From Nonomuraea sp. NEAU-A123 (GTDB lineage Bacteria > Actinomycetota > Actinomycetes > Streptosporangiales > Streptosporangiaceae), in NCBI RefSeq assembly GCF_018603905.1, contig NZ_JAHFZZ010000025.1, positions 1 to 64,000 of the forward strand: a stretch of DNA of 64,000 nt, read 5' to 3'. A program made the translations under genes and the position numbers. This document shows positions 41,966 through 50,961 of the stretch, piece after piece (the first letter of the stretch is position 1; every line of letters begins with the position of its first letter). Below the pieces are notes generated by a model, which was not told where the DNA came from, searched no databases, and saw nothing but the letters and a program-made list of their open reading frames with translations.

Positions 41966-42157
41966 TAAATATCCGGTGATCCGCCCCCGGGCGCCCTTTC
42001 TCCTCCGCCGTCTCGCAGCCCGCCGCCAACCTACACACATGTGCATGGTTCGAGGTATAGGCGGATTCGACATTGTTGGCGACATGTCTCACCTTTTCTC
42101 ACCGCCGAGAAGAAGGCCGGGCACCAGCGATATTCGCGCGAACCGGGAAGGGCGGAC

Positions 42158-43591
42158 GTGTCTGAACTGATCGGCGTTGATGAGTGTGAAAGTTTCACCG
42201 TAAAGCAGGTCCAAGATCTGTACAGAAGGTACGTCAGCCGCAGTCAGGTCAACCTCATGACCTCCTTCGGCTTCGGCCGGGAGCTCGTCGAAAGCGCCGA
42301 GGGCGCCTGGATCAGGACCCGCGACGGCCGCAAGGTCCTTGACGTCACCGGCGGGGTCGGTGTACTCAACCACGGCCACAACCACCCCCGCATCCTTGAG
42401 GCACGGCGCCGCTTCGCCGACCGCCGGCGCATGGAGGTGCACAAGGCGTTCTTCTCACCGTACGTGGCCGCCCTCAGCCACAACATCGCCGAGCTGCTGC
42501 CGGGCGACCTGAGCATCTCCTACTTCCCGAACTCCGGCGCCGAGGCGAACGAGGGCGCCGTCAAAATGGCGTACAAGTACCACGAGGGACGCCGCAACAC
42601 CATCCTCCGCTCCGACATCAGCTTCCACGGCAAGACCCTGGGCGCGGGCAGCCTGACCGGATCGTCCGAGAACTCCTTCCGCTTCCCCGGTCTCCCCGGC
42701 ATCGTCGTCCACCCCTACGGCGACATCGCGGCCGTCCGCGCGGCCATCGAGGCCGCCCGCACCCCCGACGGCACATGCGACGTCTACGCGATCATGGCCG
42801 AGCCGTTCAGCGCGTCGAGCATGCGCTGCTGGACGGAGAACGACCTGTACGAGCTGCGACGGCTCTGCGACGCGAACGACATCATGCTGATTTTCGACGA
42901 GGTCTACACGGGTTGGGGCAAGACGGGCAGCCTCTTCTACTTCATGCGCTACCCCGACCTGCTGCCCGACATCCTCGTCTACTCCAAGTCCCTCGGCGGC
43001 GGCAAGGCGTCGATCGCCGGGTACACCGCCCGCGAGACCGTCTTCCGCAAGGCCTACGACCGGCTCTCCGACGTCATCCTGCACAGCACCACCTACTACG
43101 GTTTCGGCGAGGAGACCGTCACCGCCATCGAGGCCGTCAACATCGTCGTCGAGGACGACTACCCCGCCCGGGCACGGCAGATCGAGCGCATCCTGGGCCC
43201 CGGCCTGCAGAACATCCACAAGCGCCACCCCGACGTGGTCGGCCGGGTGAGCGGGGTGGGCGCGCTGTGGGGCGTGTTCCTCGGCGGCGGGCCCAAGGTG
43301 CTCGACCTGGCCGCCAAGCTCGCGCCCGGCTTCTCCGGCGACCCGCAGTTCCGCACCAAGCTGATCACTCTCGCGGTCATCGCCGACCTCTACCGCGAGC
43401 ACGGCATCGTCTCCTACTACAGCCCGAACGCCGACAACCCCCTCGTCGTCGCGCCGACCCTCGCCATCGCACCGGAGGACATCGAGTACTTCCTGGACAG
43501 CCTCGACAAGACGCTGGCCAAGGGCCTGCCGCGGCTGCTCGCCGGCTTCGTGCGAGAGAAGGTGGGGTCGCGATGGCCCGCCGGGTCGTAG
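42158..43591 (+). CDS. Class III PLP-dependent aminotransferase
   Basis: 477 residues from GTG 42158. Fold type I blocks: VLDVTGGVGVLNHGHNHPRI, YFPNSGAEANEGAVKMAYKY (phosphate loop), ISFHGKTLG, LIFDEVYTGWGKTG (cofactor Asp-Glu) and the Schiff-base Lys K277 in VYSKSLGGGKASIAG. Class III members transfer amino groups to aldehydes or keto sugars and often act in secondary metabolism. It overlaps the epimerase gene by 19 bases, so they are co-translated. A role in making an aminosugar or an aminated head group is inferred. Confidence 0.85.
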   Translation: MSELIGVDECESFTVKQVQDLYRRYVSRSQVNLMTSFGFGRELVESAEGAWIRTRDGRKVLDVTGGVGVLNHGHNHPRILEARRRFADRRRMEVHKAFFSPYVAALSHNIAELLPGDLSISYFPNSGAEANEGAVKMAYKYHEGRRNTILRSDISFHGKTLGAGSLTGSSENSFRFPGLPGIVVHPYGDIAAVRAAIEAARTPDGTCDVYAIMAEPFSASSMRCWTENDLYELRRLCDANDIMLIFDEVYTGWGKTGSLFYFMRYPDLLPDILVYSKSLGGGKASIAGYTARETVFRKAYDRLSDVILHSTTYYGFGEETVTAIEAVNIVVEDDYPARARQIERILGPGLQNIHKRHPDVVGRVSGVGALWGVFLGGGPKVLDLAAKLAPGFSGDPQFRTKLITLAVIADLYREHGIVSYYSPNADNPLVVAPTLAIAPEDIEYFLDSLDKTLAKGLPRLLAGFVREKVGSRWPAGS

Positions 43592-44619
43592 TCACCGGCA
43601 GCGCCGGGATGCTCGGCGGCCACCTGGCCCGCCGGCTCGTACTCGACGGCCACGACGTGCTCGGGGTGGACCTGCGCCCCCAGGACGACCCGCTGCTGAC
43701 GGCGGGACACCGGATCGGCGACGTGCGCGACCTGCCGCTGATGACCGAGGCCATGACCGGGGCGGACGCGGTCGTCCACTGCGCCGGCGCGCTGCCGAGC
43801 TACCCGGCCGAGCAGATCCACGACCTGATCGTCGGAGGCACCCGCACCGTCCTGGAGGCCGGGCGCCAAGCCGGCGTGGAGCGGCTGGTCCACATCTCCT
43901 CCACCGCCGTCTACGGGCTGCCGACGCTCGTGCCCACGCCGGAGGAGCATCCGCGCGCGCCGGTCGACCCCTACACCAGGGCAAAGGCCGCGGCCGAGGA
44001 GCTGGCGGAGAAGTACCGGGCCGACGGCATGCGCGTGCCCATCCTGCGCCCCAAGACCTTCCTCGGCCCCGGCCGGATGGGCCTGTTCGCGATGCTCTTC
44101 GAGTGGGCCGAGGAGGGCCGCAACTTCCCGGTACTCGGCAGCGGGGACAAACGCATCCAGATGTTCGCGATCGAGGACCTGGTGGACGCCGTGGCCATCG
44201 TGCTCGACGCGCCGGCCGACGTCGCCGACGACACCTACAACCTGGCCGCCGCCGAGTTCGGCACACTGCGTGAGGACTTCCAGGCGGTTCTCGACGCGGC
44301 CGGCCACGGCAAGCGGGTCGTCTCGCTGCCCGCGGGACCGGCCCTGGCCGGGCTCCGGCTGCTGGAGCGCAGCAAGCTGTCCCCGGTGTACGGGCGGCTG
44401 GCGCGCAAGCTGCTCGCCGACTCCTATGTCAGCATCGACAAGGCCCGTGAACGGCTCGGCTTCCGTCCGAAGCTGTCCAACCAGGACGCGATCCTCCGCA
44501 CGTACGCATGGTGGCGGGAACACCGCGCGGCCGGCTCACCTGCCCTCTCATCGGGCGGTGCGACGAGCCGTGACGCGTGGCGGCAGGGCGCGCTGTCGCT
44601 GGCGAAGGTCTTCTTCTGA
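43573..44619 (+). CDS. NAD-dependent epimerase/dehydratase (extended SDR)
   Basis: 348 residues. Rossmann motif VVVTGSAGMLGGHLARRL (GxxGxxG, 9-15), VVHCAGALPSYP, HISSTAVYGLP (catalytic Ser/Thr) and YTRAK (Y134, K138), so the SDR triad is intact. The C-terminal substrate domain has DKRIQMFAIEDLVDAV. Typical of NDP-sugar epimerases or 3-beta-HSD-like dehydrogenases. It starts inside the end of the aminotransferase gene and is followed 16 bases later by the UbiA gene. Confidence 0.87.
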   Translation: MARRVVVTGSAGMLGGHLARRLVLDGHDVLGVDLRPQDDPLLTAGHRIGDVRDLPLMTEAMTGADAVVHCAGALPSYPAEQIHDLIVGGTRTVLEAGRQAGVERLVHISSTAVYGLPTLVPTPEEHPRAPVDPYTRAKAAAEELAEKYRADGMRVPILRPKTFLGPGRMGLFAMLFEWAEEGRNFPVLGSGDKRIQMFAIEDLVDAVAIVLDAPADVADDTYNLAAAEFGTLREDFQAVLDAAGHGKRVVSLPAGPALAGLRLLERSKLSPVYGRLARKLLADSYVSIDKARERLGFRPKLSNQDAILRTYAWWREHRAAGSPALSSGGATSRDAWRQGALSLAKVFF

Positions 44620-44635
44620 GCTATCGGGGTAAAGC

Positions 44636-45616
44636 ATGCGCCTTGTCGAATCGCCAGACGTCCCAGAGAGCCCGCAGCGTCAGGAAGCGGCGCAGGAGCG
44701 GGCCGTGGAAACCCGCAAGCACCTGGTCGCGGATCTGGCCGCCCTGATCCGCCCCTCCCACGCGGCCAAGGCGATCCTTCTCGTGCCCGTGGCGCTCATC
44801 GGCGCCCCCTCTGTCAGCCTGGCCGAGGTGGTCGGTGTCATCTGGGCCACCGTGGCGTTCATGGTCGCCTCCGCCGCCGTCTACATCGGCAACGACATCG
44901 CCGACCGGCACCGCGACCGCCTCCATCCCGTCAAGCGCAACCGCCCCATCGCGGCCGGCCGGGTGGGGGTGCTGACCGCGGGCGCCTGTTGCGTCGTCCT
45001 GCTGGCGGTGCTCACCGCCATCGTCGCCCGGGCACCGGCGTCCTCCTGGCCGGTGCTGGTGTACCTCGTGCTCAACGTCGCCTACAGCCGCCTGCTCAAG
45101 CACATTCCGCTGGTCGACGTGGGCGCGGTCGCGGTCGGCTTCGTCCTGCGCGTGGTGCAGGGGTATGAGGTGACCGGAGACCGGGCGCCCGCCTGGCTGC
45201 TGATCACGGTGTTCTCGATGTCCCTGCTGCTGCTCATCGGCAAGCGCCGCCAGGAACTGCTGGAGGCCGGGGCCGTCCACCGGCCCGCGCTGCGCGGTTA
45301 CTCGATGGAGCTGACCAACTGGCTGCTGCAGATCGCCTCCGTACTCGCCCTGGTCTCCGGCCTGATGTACCTGCGTGACGAGGGACCGTTCGGCCCGCAG
45401 CACGGCCAGACCGCGATGATGCTGTCCACTCCCTTCGCGCTCTTCGCCCTCTTCCGGTACCTGCAGATGCAGCTCGTGGACAAGGAGGGCGACCCGGTGC
45501 GTGTGCTGCTGCGCGACCGTGTCATGGTCGCGAACTCCATGTTGTGGGCCGCCACCCTGGGTGTGATGCTCGTGCTCGTTCACCACCCGTCTCTGGCGGC
45601 GGTCGTCCACCTATGA
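44636..45616 (+). CDS. UbiA-family prenyltransferase (DPPR synthase-like)
   Basis: 326 residues with about eight to nine membrane helices. The polyprenyl-diphosphate motif NDIADRHRD (86-94) is followed by HPVKRNRPIAAG, the signature that separates DPPR synthases (Rv3806c type, which transfer phosphoribose from PRPP to polyprenyl phosphate) from quinone-type UbiA enzymes. The second motif is YSRLLKHIPLVDVGAV. It probably makes a polyprenyl-phosphate-linked pentose or related head group in the membrane. It is in the aminotransferase-epimerase operon and ahead of the second SARP. Confidence 0.82.
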   Translation: MRLVESPDVPESPQRQEAAQERAVETRKHLVADLAALIRPSHAAKAILLVPVALIGAPSVSLAEVVGVIWATVAFMVASAAVYIGNDIADRHRDRLHPVKRNRPIAAGRVGVLTAGACCVVLLAVLTAIVARAPASSWPVLVYLVLNVAYSRLLKHIPLVDVGAVAVGFVLRVVQGYEVTGDRAPAWLLITVFSMSLLLLIGKRRQELLEAGAVHRPALRGYSMELTNWLLQIASVLALVSGLMYLRDEGPFGPQHGQTAMMLSTPFALFALFRYLQMQLVDKEGDPVRVLLRDRVMVANSMLWAATLGVMLVLVHHPSLAAVVHL

Positions 45617-45639
45617 GAAACGATTGTGAGAGGAAGGCG

Positions 45640-46422
45640 ATGGACGTCCGCTTACTGGGACCGGTCGAGGTGACCGTCGGTGACCGCTGCGTCCCCCTGG
45701 GACCACCCCAGCGGCGCGCGGTGCTGGCCGCCCTGGCGATCGACGCCGACCGCCCCGTGTCGCTCCGCACGCTGATCGAGCGTGTCTGGGACGATCCGCC
45801 GGACCGGGCCACCGACTCGCTGTACGCCCACATCACCCGCCTGCGGCAGGCGCTCACCGCCACCGGGGTCTCCATCGAGCGCCGGAACGGCGGTTACGCC
45901 CTTGATGTGGACCCCGAGCGGGTGGATGCCCACCGGTTCCGGCGGCTGGCCAAGCAGGCGCAGCTACGCGTCTGCGACGACGTCGCCCGGACCCGGCTGC
46001 TGGCCGAGGCGATGGAACTGTGGCGCGGCGCGCCGCTCACCGGCATCCCGGGAGAGTGGGCCGCCCGCATGCGGTACGGCATCGAGCAGCAGTTCGTCGG
46101 CGCCATCGTCACCTGGGCCCAGGCGCACCTGCGCCTGGGCCGCCCCGACATCGTGGTCACCGAGCTGACCCCGCTGGTGCCGCGTTACCCTCTCGCGGAA
46201 CCCCTGGCGAGCATGCTGATGCACGGCCTGTGCGCCCTCGGACGCGGCGCGGAGGCGGTGGCCCTGTACGCCCGCCTACGCGGATACCTCGCCGACCACC
46301 TGGGCATCGAGCCGGGGCCGGAGCTGCGTGCGCTGCATCTCACGATCCTGCGGGCCGGCACGGACCCGGCGACCCGGCCGGTCGGCCGATCCGGCCTGCT
46401 GTACGCCCAGGTCACCGGCTGA
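45640..46422 (+). CDS. Small SARP regulator (winged HTH + BTAD)
   Basis: 260 residues. HTH: VRLLGPVEVTVGDRCVPLGP, SLYAHITRLRQALTATGVSI. BTAD: LWRGAPLTGIPGEWAARMRY, GRGAEAVALYARLRGYLADH and LGIEPGPELRALHLTILR. This is the compact ActII-ORF4/DnrI-like form without an ATPase, the type that directly activates pathway operons. It is the last gene of the rightward operon (GGAAGG upstream) and converges with an 11-base overlap on the EEP gene. The best target candidates are the paired direct repeats at 50902-50979. Confidence 0.87.
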   Translation: MDVRLLGPVEVTVGDRCVPLGPPQRRAVLAALAIDADRPVSLRTLIERVWDDPPDRATDSLYAHITRLRQALTATGVSIERRNGGYALDVDPERVDAHRFRRLAKQAQLRVCDDVARTRLLAEAMELWRGAPLTGIPGEWAARMRYGIEQQFVGAIVTWAQAHLRLGRPDIVVTELTPLVPRYPLAEPLASMLMHGLCALGRGAEAVALYARLRGYLADHLGIEPGPELRALHLTILRAGTDPATRPVGRSGLLYAQVTG

Positions 46423-47566
46423 GCGAGAGGACCAGCCGCTGCCCGCTGTGGTCGGACAGGCCGTCCGAGCGGACCAGCCGATACGCGTGGACGGTGATCT
46501 CCGGCGTGGTGTACGCCCAGTCGATCCGCCACCACGGCCACCGGTCGTCCCAGGTGGCGGGGTAGAGCGAGCGCAGCGCCGGGGTGGCGTCGACCATCCG
46601 CCCCGGCACCAGGCGCAGGATGCCCATCGCGGGCGAGGCGTTGAAGTCCCCGGCCAGGACGGCAGGCAGCGGGTTCGCCTGGATGTCGGCCGCGAGCACG
46701 CGGAAGTTGGCCTTGCGTGCCTCGTGCTGCGTGCGGTTGAGGCTCAACAGGTCAAGGCCGCCCGCCGACGGGTCGACCGGCGAGTTGATGTGGGAGTTGT
46801 AGAACGAGACGGTCCGGCTACCGATGCGCAGGTCCGTGCGCAGCGTCTTCACCGTGTAGAAGCCGGGCCAATCGGAGCCGGGCGGCACGGGCGTGTCCCG
46901 GCTGTCCTCCGCCTCCGGACGCAGGTCGAGGCCGCGCTCCAGGACGATGGGGAACCGCGACAGCGTCACCAGCTCGCTCGCCGCGGCGATGTGGAACCCG
47001 GGGAACTCCCGGCGCAGCCTGTCCAGGTCGTTCACCCGGATCGGCCGGGAGTCCGCCCCGAAGTAGACGTACTCCTGCAGCAGCAGCACGTCGGCGTCCT
47101 GCGCGTGGAGGTAGCGGTAGAAGGCGGCGACGTCCCGCGGGGGCGTACCGGTGGGCGGGGGCATCGCGCTGCCCACGGACTGGTCCCAGTACCAGGTGTT
47201 CCAGGAGAACACCTTGATCGCGTCCGCCGGAGCCGGGACGGCGCGGTGCCACAGCGGGGCGAGGTTGAGCCCGCTCACTCCCCCGCCCAGCGCCAAGGAC
47301 GCCAGCGCCACCGCGGCGGCCGCCCGGCGCGCGCGGCGCGCCGCCAGGGCCGCGACGAGCAGCACCACGGGAACGGCCGCCAACGCCAGCGGCGGGACGA
47401 GCTCGGGGAGCTGCCACCACCACACCCGGCCGGACAGGACACGGTGCGCCACCACGAACACCAGCCAGGCGGTCGCCGCGCACAGCACCAGAGGGATCCT
47501 CCGGCGCGCCCCCAAGGCGCGCCGAAAATCGCGGGGGCGCGTCGCGGCCTGTGTGGCGCCGGTCAT
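46412..47566 (-). CDS. Membrane-anchored endonuclease/exonuclease/phosphatase (EEP)-fold protein, paralogue 1
   Basis: 384 residues. Three N-terminal membrane helices (~26-45, 58-77, 84-103) are followed by an EEP domain facing outside. Catalytic-type residues are in place: N123 (FSWNTWYW), E165 (LLLQEYVY), N257/H259 (SFYNSHINSP), D/N of LAGDFNASPAMG and the SDH near the end. EEP enzymes hydrolyse phosphodiesters or phosphomonoesters of nucleic acids, inositol lipids or sphingolipids. In this cluster a lipid-linked phosphate is the attractive substrate (inference). Last gene of the leftward operon, 82 bases after the GT2 gene. Confidence 0.82.
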   Translation of the reverse strand: MTGATQAATRPRDFRRALGARRRIPLVLCAATAWLVFVVAHRVLSGRVWWWQLPELVPPLALAAVPVVLLVAALAARRARRAAAAVALASLALGGGVSGLNLAPLWHRAVPAPADAIKVFSWNTWYWDQSVGSAMPPPTGTPPRDVAAFYRYLHAQDADVLLLQEYVYFGADSRPIRVNDLDRLRREFPGFHIAAASELVTLSRFPIVLERGLDLRPEAEDSRDTPVPPGSDWPGFYTVKTLRTDLRIGSRTVSFYNSHINSPVDPSAGGLDLLSLNRTQHEARKANFRVLAADIQANPLPAVLAGDFNASPAMGILRLVPGRMVDATPALRSLYPATWDDRWPWWRIDWAYTTPEITVHAYRLVRSDGLSDHSGQRLVLSLSR

Positions 47567-47648
47567 GTGCGCCTACCGACCGGCCGGGTTCCGGCGCACG
47601 TGCCGTCGGTCGTGCGCGCCGGGCCGAAAAGCGCCCGGAGGGGAGCCG

Positions 47649-48692
47649 TCATGTGGCCGCCTCTCCGGTGGTCGAGGGGCGCATGGTCAGGTCGGCGTCG
47701 TAGAGCCGGCGGAACCTCGCCGAGCACAGCCACCGGGCGACCCCGGCCGCCACCCCGGCGGCGATGGTCACGTTCACCAGGAAGTGCACGGCGCCGAAAT
47801 AGAGCAGGAACAGCGGGCCGCGCCTGCGCAGCACGAAGCGGTACATGCCGAGGTCGGCCAGCAGCGACACGGCCAGGGCGAGGACCGCGGGCGCGGCGCC
47901 GGCCGGGCCGAGCATGATCACCAGCGGCGACGCGGCCACCGCCGCCAGCGCGGCGAGGCTGCCGCCGGCCCGGCTGGAGGTCTCGAACCCGCGGGCGAAG
48001 CGCCGCCGGCGCGCGTACAGCGGCACCCGGGCGCGCCCCCGCCGGTACAGTTTGCGCAGCAGCTTGACCAGCTTGTCGTCGTGGTCGTGCCGCGAGCGCA
48101 CCGCGGTGGTGAGCACCATCTCATACCGCTGGGTGAGACGGTGACCGTAGTCGACCTCCTCGGTCTCGCGCAGGCGCGTGTTGAACGGCCCGATGTCGTC
48201 GAACACGCGGCGCGGCATCGCCATCAGCGCCGGGAACAGGAACGAGATGGGCCCCTCTGAGCTGGCCGTCCAGTAGTGGTACTGCAGCGCCCGGTACTCC
48301 TCGACGAGGCTGTCGCGGATCAGCGGCTCAGGGTCGTGAATGCTGCACACCGCGCCGAGCCCCGGATCGGCGGCGAGCATGCCCACCGCCACCTCGACGG
48401 CGTCGGGGTAGGGGGCCACGTCCGAGTCCACGAATATCAGGATTTCACCGCTCGCGTGCGCGACGCCGAGGTTGCGCGCACCGGCCACGCCCATGTTGCG
48501 TTCCGTGCGGATCACCCGCACGCCGAGCCGCCGCGCGATCTCGACCGAGTCGTCGGTGCTGCCGTCGTCCACGACGATCAGCTCGATCGGCCGGTAGGTC
48601 TGCGCCTGCAGCGCGCTCAGGCACAGCTTCAGCGAGGCGGCGTAGTTGTAGTTGGGCACGATCGCCGACACCAGGGGCCGTTGCTCGGTCAT
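47649..48692 (-). CDS. Family 2 glycosyltransferase, paralogue A
   Basis: 347 residues. GT-A domain: VSAIVPNYNYAASLKLCLSA, IELIVVDDGSTDDSVEIARR (nucleotide-sugar Asp), IFVDSDVAPYPDAV (DxD) and LTQRYEMVL. The C-terminus has three to four hydrophobic stretches (~235-330: SLAALAAVAASPLVIMLGPA, VHFLVNVTIAAGVAAGVARW), so it is membrane associated, as expected for an enzyme acting on a polyprenyl-linked acceptor. It shares domain order and many blocks with the GT2 genes at 48696 and 49838. It starts three bases after the stop of the previous gene. Confidence 0.87.
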   Translation of the reverse strand: MTEQRPLVSAIVPNYNYAASLKLCLSALQAQTYRPIELIVVDDGSTDDSVEIARRLGVRVIRTERNMGVAGARNLGVAHASGEILIFVDSDVAPYPDAVEVAVGMLAADPGLGAVCSIHDPEPLIRDSLVEEYRALQYHYWTASSEGPISFLFPALMAMPRRVFDDIGPFNTRLRETEEVDYGHRLTQRYEMVLTTAVRSRHDHDDKLVKLLRKLYRRGRARVPLYARRRRFARGFETSSRAGGSLAALAAVAASPLVIMLGPAGAAPAVLALAVSLLADLGMYRFVLRRRGPLFLLYFGAVHFLVNVTIAAGVAAGVARWLCSARFRRLYDADLTMRPSTTGEAAT

Positions 48693-48695
48693 CGC

Positions 48696-49727
48696 TCACA
48701 CCTCGGCCGACGCGGAATGGGCCGGGAGGTCGTAGGTACGACGGAACCGGCTGGACAGCAGGCACTGGGCCACTCCGGCGAACACCGCCACCGCGACGGT
48801 GACGTTCACCAGGAAGTGCACCGCGGTGAAGTACAGGGTGAAGCGCGTGCCGGCGTAGCGCCGCACGAAGCGGTACATGCCCAGGTCCGCCACTATCGAG
48901 CCGGCCAGCAGCACGACCGGCGCGGCCAGCCAGGCCGGACCCAGCACCACCGGCAGCGGCGCGCTGAGCACGGCGAACAGAGCGGCGAGCGAGCCCCAGC
49001 CGCGGCTGCTGTTGGCCGGGCCGCCGTTGAAGTCCGGGCGGCGCAGGTACAGCGGGATATGCAGGCGTGCGCGGTGGAAGAACTTCGACAGCACCACCTT
49101 GAGCCGGTCGTCGTGGTCATGCCTGCCTCTGATCCTGTTGTCCAGCACGATGCGGTACCGCTGGGTGACGCGGTGGCCGTACTCGGCGTTCTCGCTGTGG
49201 CGCAGCGCGGGGTTCAGCGGGCCCACCTCGCGGAAGACCTCCGCCCGCATGGCGAAAAGCGCGGAGTAGATCGTGGTGATCTCGCCCTCGTCACCGGAGA
49301 TCCAGTAGTGCAGTTGGAGGCTGCGGTACCGCTCCACGAGGCTGTCGGGGATCAGCGGCTCCGGGTCGTAGGTACCGCACACCACCCCCAGGGTGGGATC
49401 GGCGGTGAGCAGGTTCACCGCGTGCTCGACCACGTCCTCGGCCAGCGCCAGGTCCGAGTCGAGGAAGAACAGCACCTCGCCGCGCGCGTGCTCGACGCCG
49501 AGGTTGCGCGCCGCCGGGGCGCCGATGTTGGTGTCGGTGACCACGACCCGCACCCCGTGCCGGTGGGCGATCTCCACCGAGTCGTCGGTGCTGCGGTCGT
49601 CGACGACGATCACCTCGATGCGCGGGTACGTCTGCCGCTCCAGCGCGCTCAGGCACAGCTCGAGCGTGCGGGCGTAGTTGTAGTTCGGCACGATGACCGA
49701 GACCAGCGGCCGTAGCTGCGGTGTCAT
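48696..49727 (-). CDS. Family 2 glycosyltransferase, paralogue B
   Basis: 343 residues from ATG 49727. GT-A core: VSVIVPNYNYARTLELCLSA, IEVIVVDDRSTDDSVEIAHR, LFFLDSDLALAEDVVEH (DxD), GTYDPEPLIPDSLVERYRSL, and membrane stretches at ~235-325. Very similar in layout to paralogue A, so the pair arose by tandem duplication. The ATG overlaps the stop of a 35-codon reading frame (ATGA). Confidence 0.87.
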   Translation of the reverse strand: MTPQLRPLVSVIVPNYNYARTLELCLSALERQTYPRIEVIVVDDRSTDDSVEIAHRHGVRVVVTDTNIGAPAARNLGVEHARGEVLFFLDSDLALAEDVVEHAVNLLTADPTLGVVCGTYDPEPLIPDSLVERYRSLQLHYWISGDEGEITTIYSALFAMRAEVFREVGPLNPALRHSENAEYGHRVTQRYRIVLDNRIRGRHDHDDRLKVVLSKFFHRARLHIPLYLRRPDFNGGPANSSRGWGSLAALFAVLSAPLPVVLGPAWLAAPVVLLAGSIVADLGMYRFVRRYAGTRFTLYFTAVHFLVNVTVAVAVFAGVAQCLLSSRFRRTYDLPAHSASAEV

Positions 49728-49831
49728 CGGAGCTCCCCTTCCCGGTCGGCCGGTGTCGCGAAGGTCCGCGCGTCGAGGGTCGTGTCCACCATCTTGACGA
49801 ACGTGGCGGGGTCGGTGCCGATGATCTGCAT
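49724..49831 (-). CDS. 35-residue reading frame between two glycosyltransferase genes
   Basis: ATG 49831 to TGA 49726-49724. It encodes MQIIGTDPATFVKMVDTTLD, then ARTFATPADREGELR. Its stop overlaps the next glycosyltransferase start (ATGA), and it begins seven bases after the previous gene's stop, so it would be co-translated. It has no signal, no Cys and no family I know. It may be a short unannotated protein or just the leader stretch of the operon; AGGA lies 11 bases ahead, a weak ribosome site. Confidence 0.4.
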   Translation of the reverse strand: MQIIGTDPATFVKMVDTTLDARTFATPADREGELR

Positions 49832-49837
49832 GGCCGT

Positions 49838-50845
49838 TCAGTCCTGGGCCGGGAGAATCCGGGCGGGCTTCTCCCGGCGGGCGCGCGCGAACCGCTGCAG
49901 GACGCCCACCGCTCCGCCGAGGGCGCCGGTGAAGGTGACGGCGAGGTGGACGCCGGTGAAATACAGGCCGAACGCGGCGCCCCGCTGGGTGTAGGCGAAG
50001 CGGTAGGTGCCCGCGTCCAGGGCTATGGCGGTGGCGACCAGCGCGGGCGGGACGAGTGCGCCGGCGCGGCCCGCCACCACGGGCAGAGCGAGCGCCGGGA
50101 CGGCGGCGAGCAGCAGGACGCCGCCGACCGCGCGCGGCACAGAGTCCCCGGGCGTCTCCCCCTTGTGCCAGTCCAGCGCGCTGATGCGGGCGCGGCGGAG
50201 CACCTTGCGCAGGATCGTCCCCACGGTGGCGTCGTGGTCCTTGCGGCCGCGTATCGCGTCGCTCAGCTTCACCTCGTACGACCGCGTCACGCGTATGCGG
50301 TAGTCGGAGGAGACGGTCTCGCGCAGCCGCGGGTCGAAGGGGCCGATCTCGGCGAACACCTTGGCGGGGACCGCCAGCACGGCCGCGTGCAGCTCGAGCG
50401 TCGGCCGGTGGGCGGGCATCCACCAGCGGTGCATCTGCAGGGCGCGGTACTGGGCGGCCAGACTCTGGGAGACCAGCGACTCGGGCCCCAGGATGCCGCC
50501 CAGGGCGCCGATCCGCGGGTGGGATGCCAAGATCCGCACCGCGTTCTCCACGGCGTCCGGGTCGAGGGCGATGTCGGCGTCGAGGAAGAACAGGATCTCC
50601 CCGGCGGCGTGCTCGGCGCCGAGGTTGCGCGCGGGGGTCGGACCGCCGTTGACCTGGGTGCGTACCACCTTGGCGCCCTTGGCCGCGGCCACCCGCGCCG
50701 CATCCTCGGTGCCGCAGTCATCCACCACGATGACCTCGATATGCGGATAAGTCTGTTCTGCTACCGCAGCCAGGCAGAGTCCTAACACGTCGGACCGGTT
50801 ATAGCTGGGGATGATGACCGAGACTAGCGGACGCTCCCGACTCAT
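49838..50845 (-). CDS. Family 2 glycosyltransferase, paralogue C
   Basis: 335 residues from ATG 50845 (GGAG six bases upstream; ATG 50857 in frame is less well placed). GT-A core: VSVIIPSYNRSDVLGLCLAA, IEVIVVDDCGTEDAARVAAA, ILFFLDADIALDPDAVEN (DxD), and hydrophobic C-terminal helices ~225-315. First gene of the leftward operon; its promoter carries the paired GACAAG repeats. More divergent from paralogues A and B than those are from each other. Confidence 0.87.
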   Translation of the reverse strand: MSRERPLVSVIIPSYNRSDVLGLCLAAVAEQTYPHIEVIVVDDCGTEDAARVAAAKGAKVVRTQVNGGPTPARNLGAEHAAGEILFFLDADIALDPDAVENAVRILASHPRIGALGGILGPESLVSQSLAAQYRALQMHRWWMPAHRPTLELHAAVLAVPAKVFAEIGPFDPRLRETVSSDYRIRVTRSYEVKLSDAIRGRKDHDATVGTILRKVLRRARISALDWHKGETPGDSVPRAVGGVLLLAAVPALALPVVAGRAGALVPPALVATAIALDAGTYRFAYTQRGAAFGLYFTGVHLAVTFTGALGGAVGVLQRFARARREKPARILPAQD

Positions 50846-50886
50846 GATGTGCTCCATTGGCCGTGTCCAGACCTCGCGTCCGGTTC

Positions 50887-50919
50887 ACGCTAGGCACGGC
50901 GACTTGTCCCATTCTTGTC
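50887..50919 (-). promoter_or_regulatory. SARP-type promoter of the leftward glycosyltransferase operon
   Basis: On the minus strand GACAAGAATGGGACAAG (50919-50903) holds two GACAAG copies exactly 11 bases apart. After the second copy's seventh base come nine bases and then TAGCGT (50892-50887), a possible -10. SARP regulators bind direct heptamer repeats at 11-bp pitch set 8-10 bases ahead of the -10, in place of a -35 element. The mirror-image promoter at 50962-50994 has the same layout. Confidence 0.65.
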
Positions 50920-50961
50920 GCGCCGAACGCGCCGAACGCGCCTGCCCGGCCGCCGCCCGCT

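Noticed and set aside
42050..42085. TCGAGG/TCGACAT/GCGACAT repeats ahead of the aminotransferase as a SARP site
   Set aside because: The copies are 17 and 12 bases apart, not the 11-bp pitch seen at the divergent promoter, so the match is too weak to call.
48276..49715. Long + strand frame opposite the glycosyltransferases
   Set aside because: Antisense to two GT2 genes with clear DxD motifs; the apparent internal repetition only reflects the similarity of the two GT2 paralogues.
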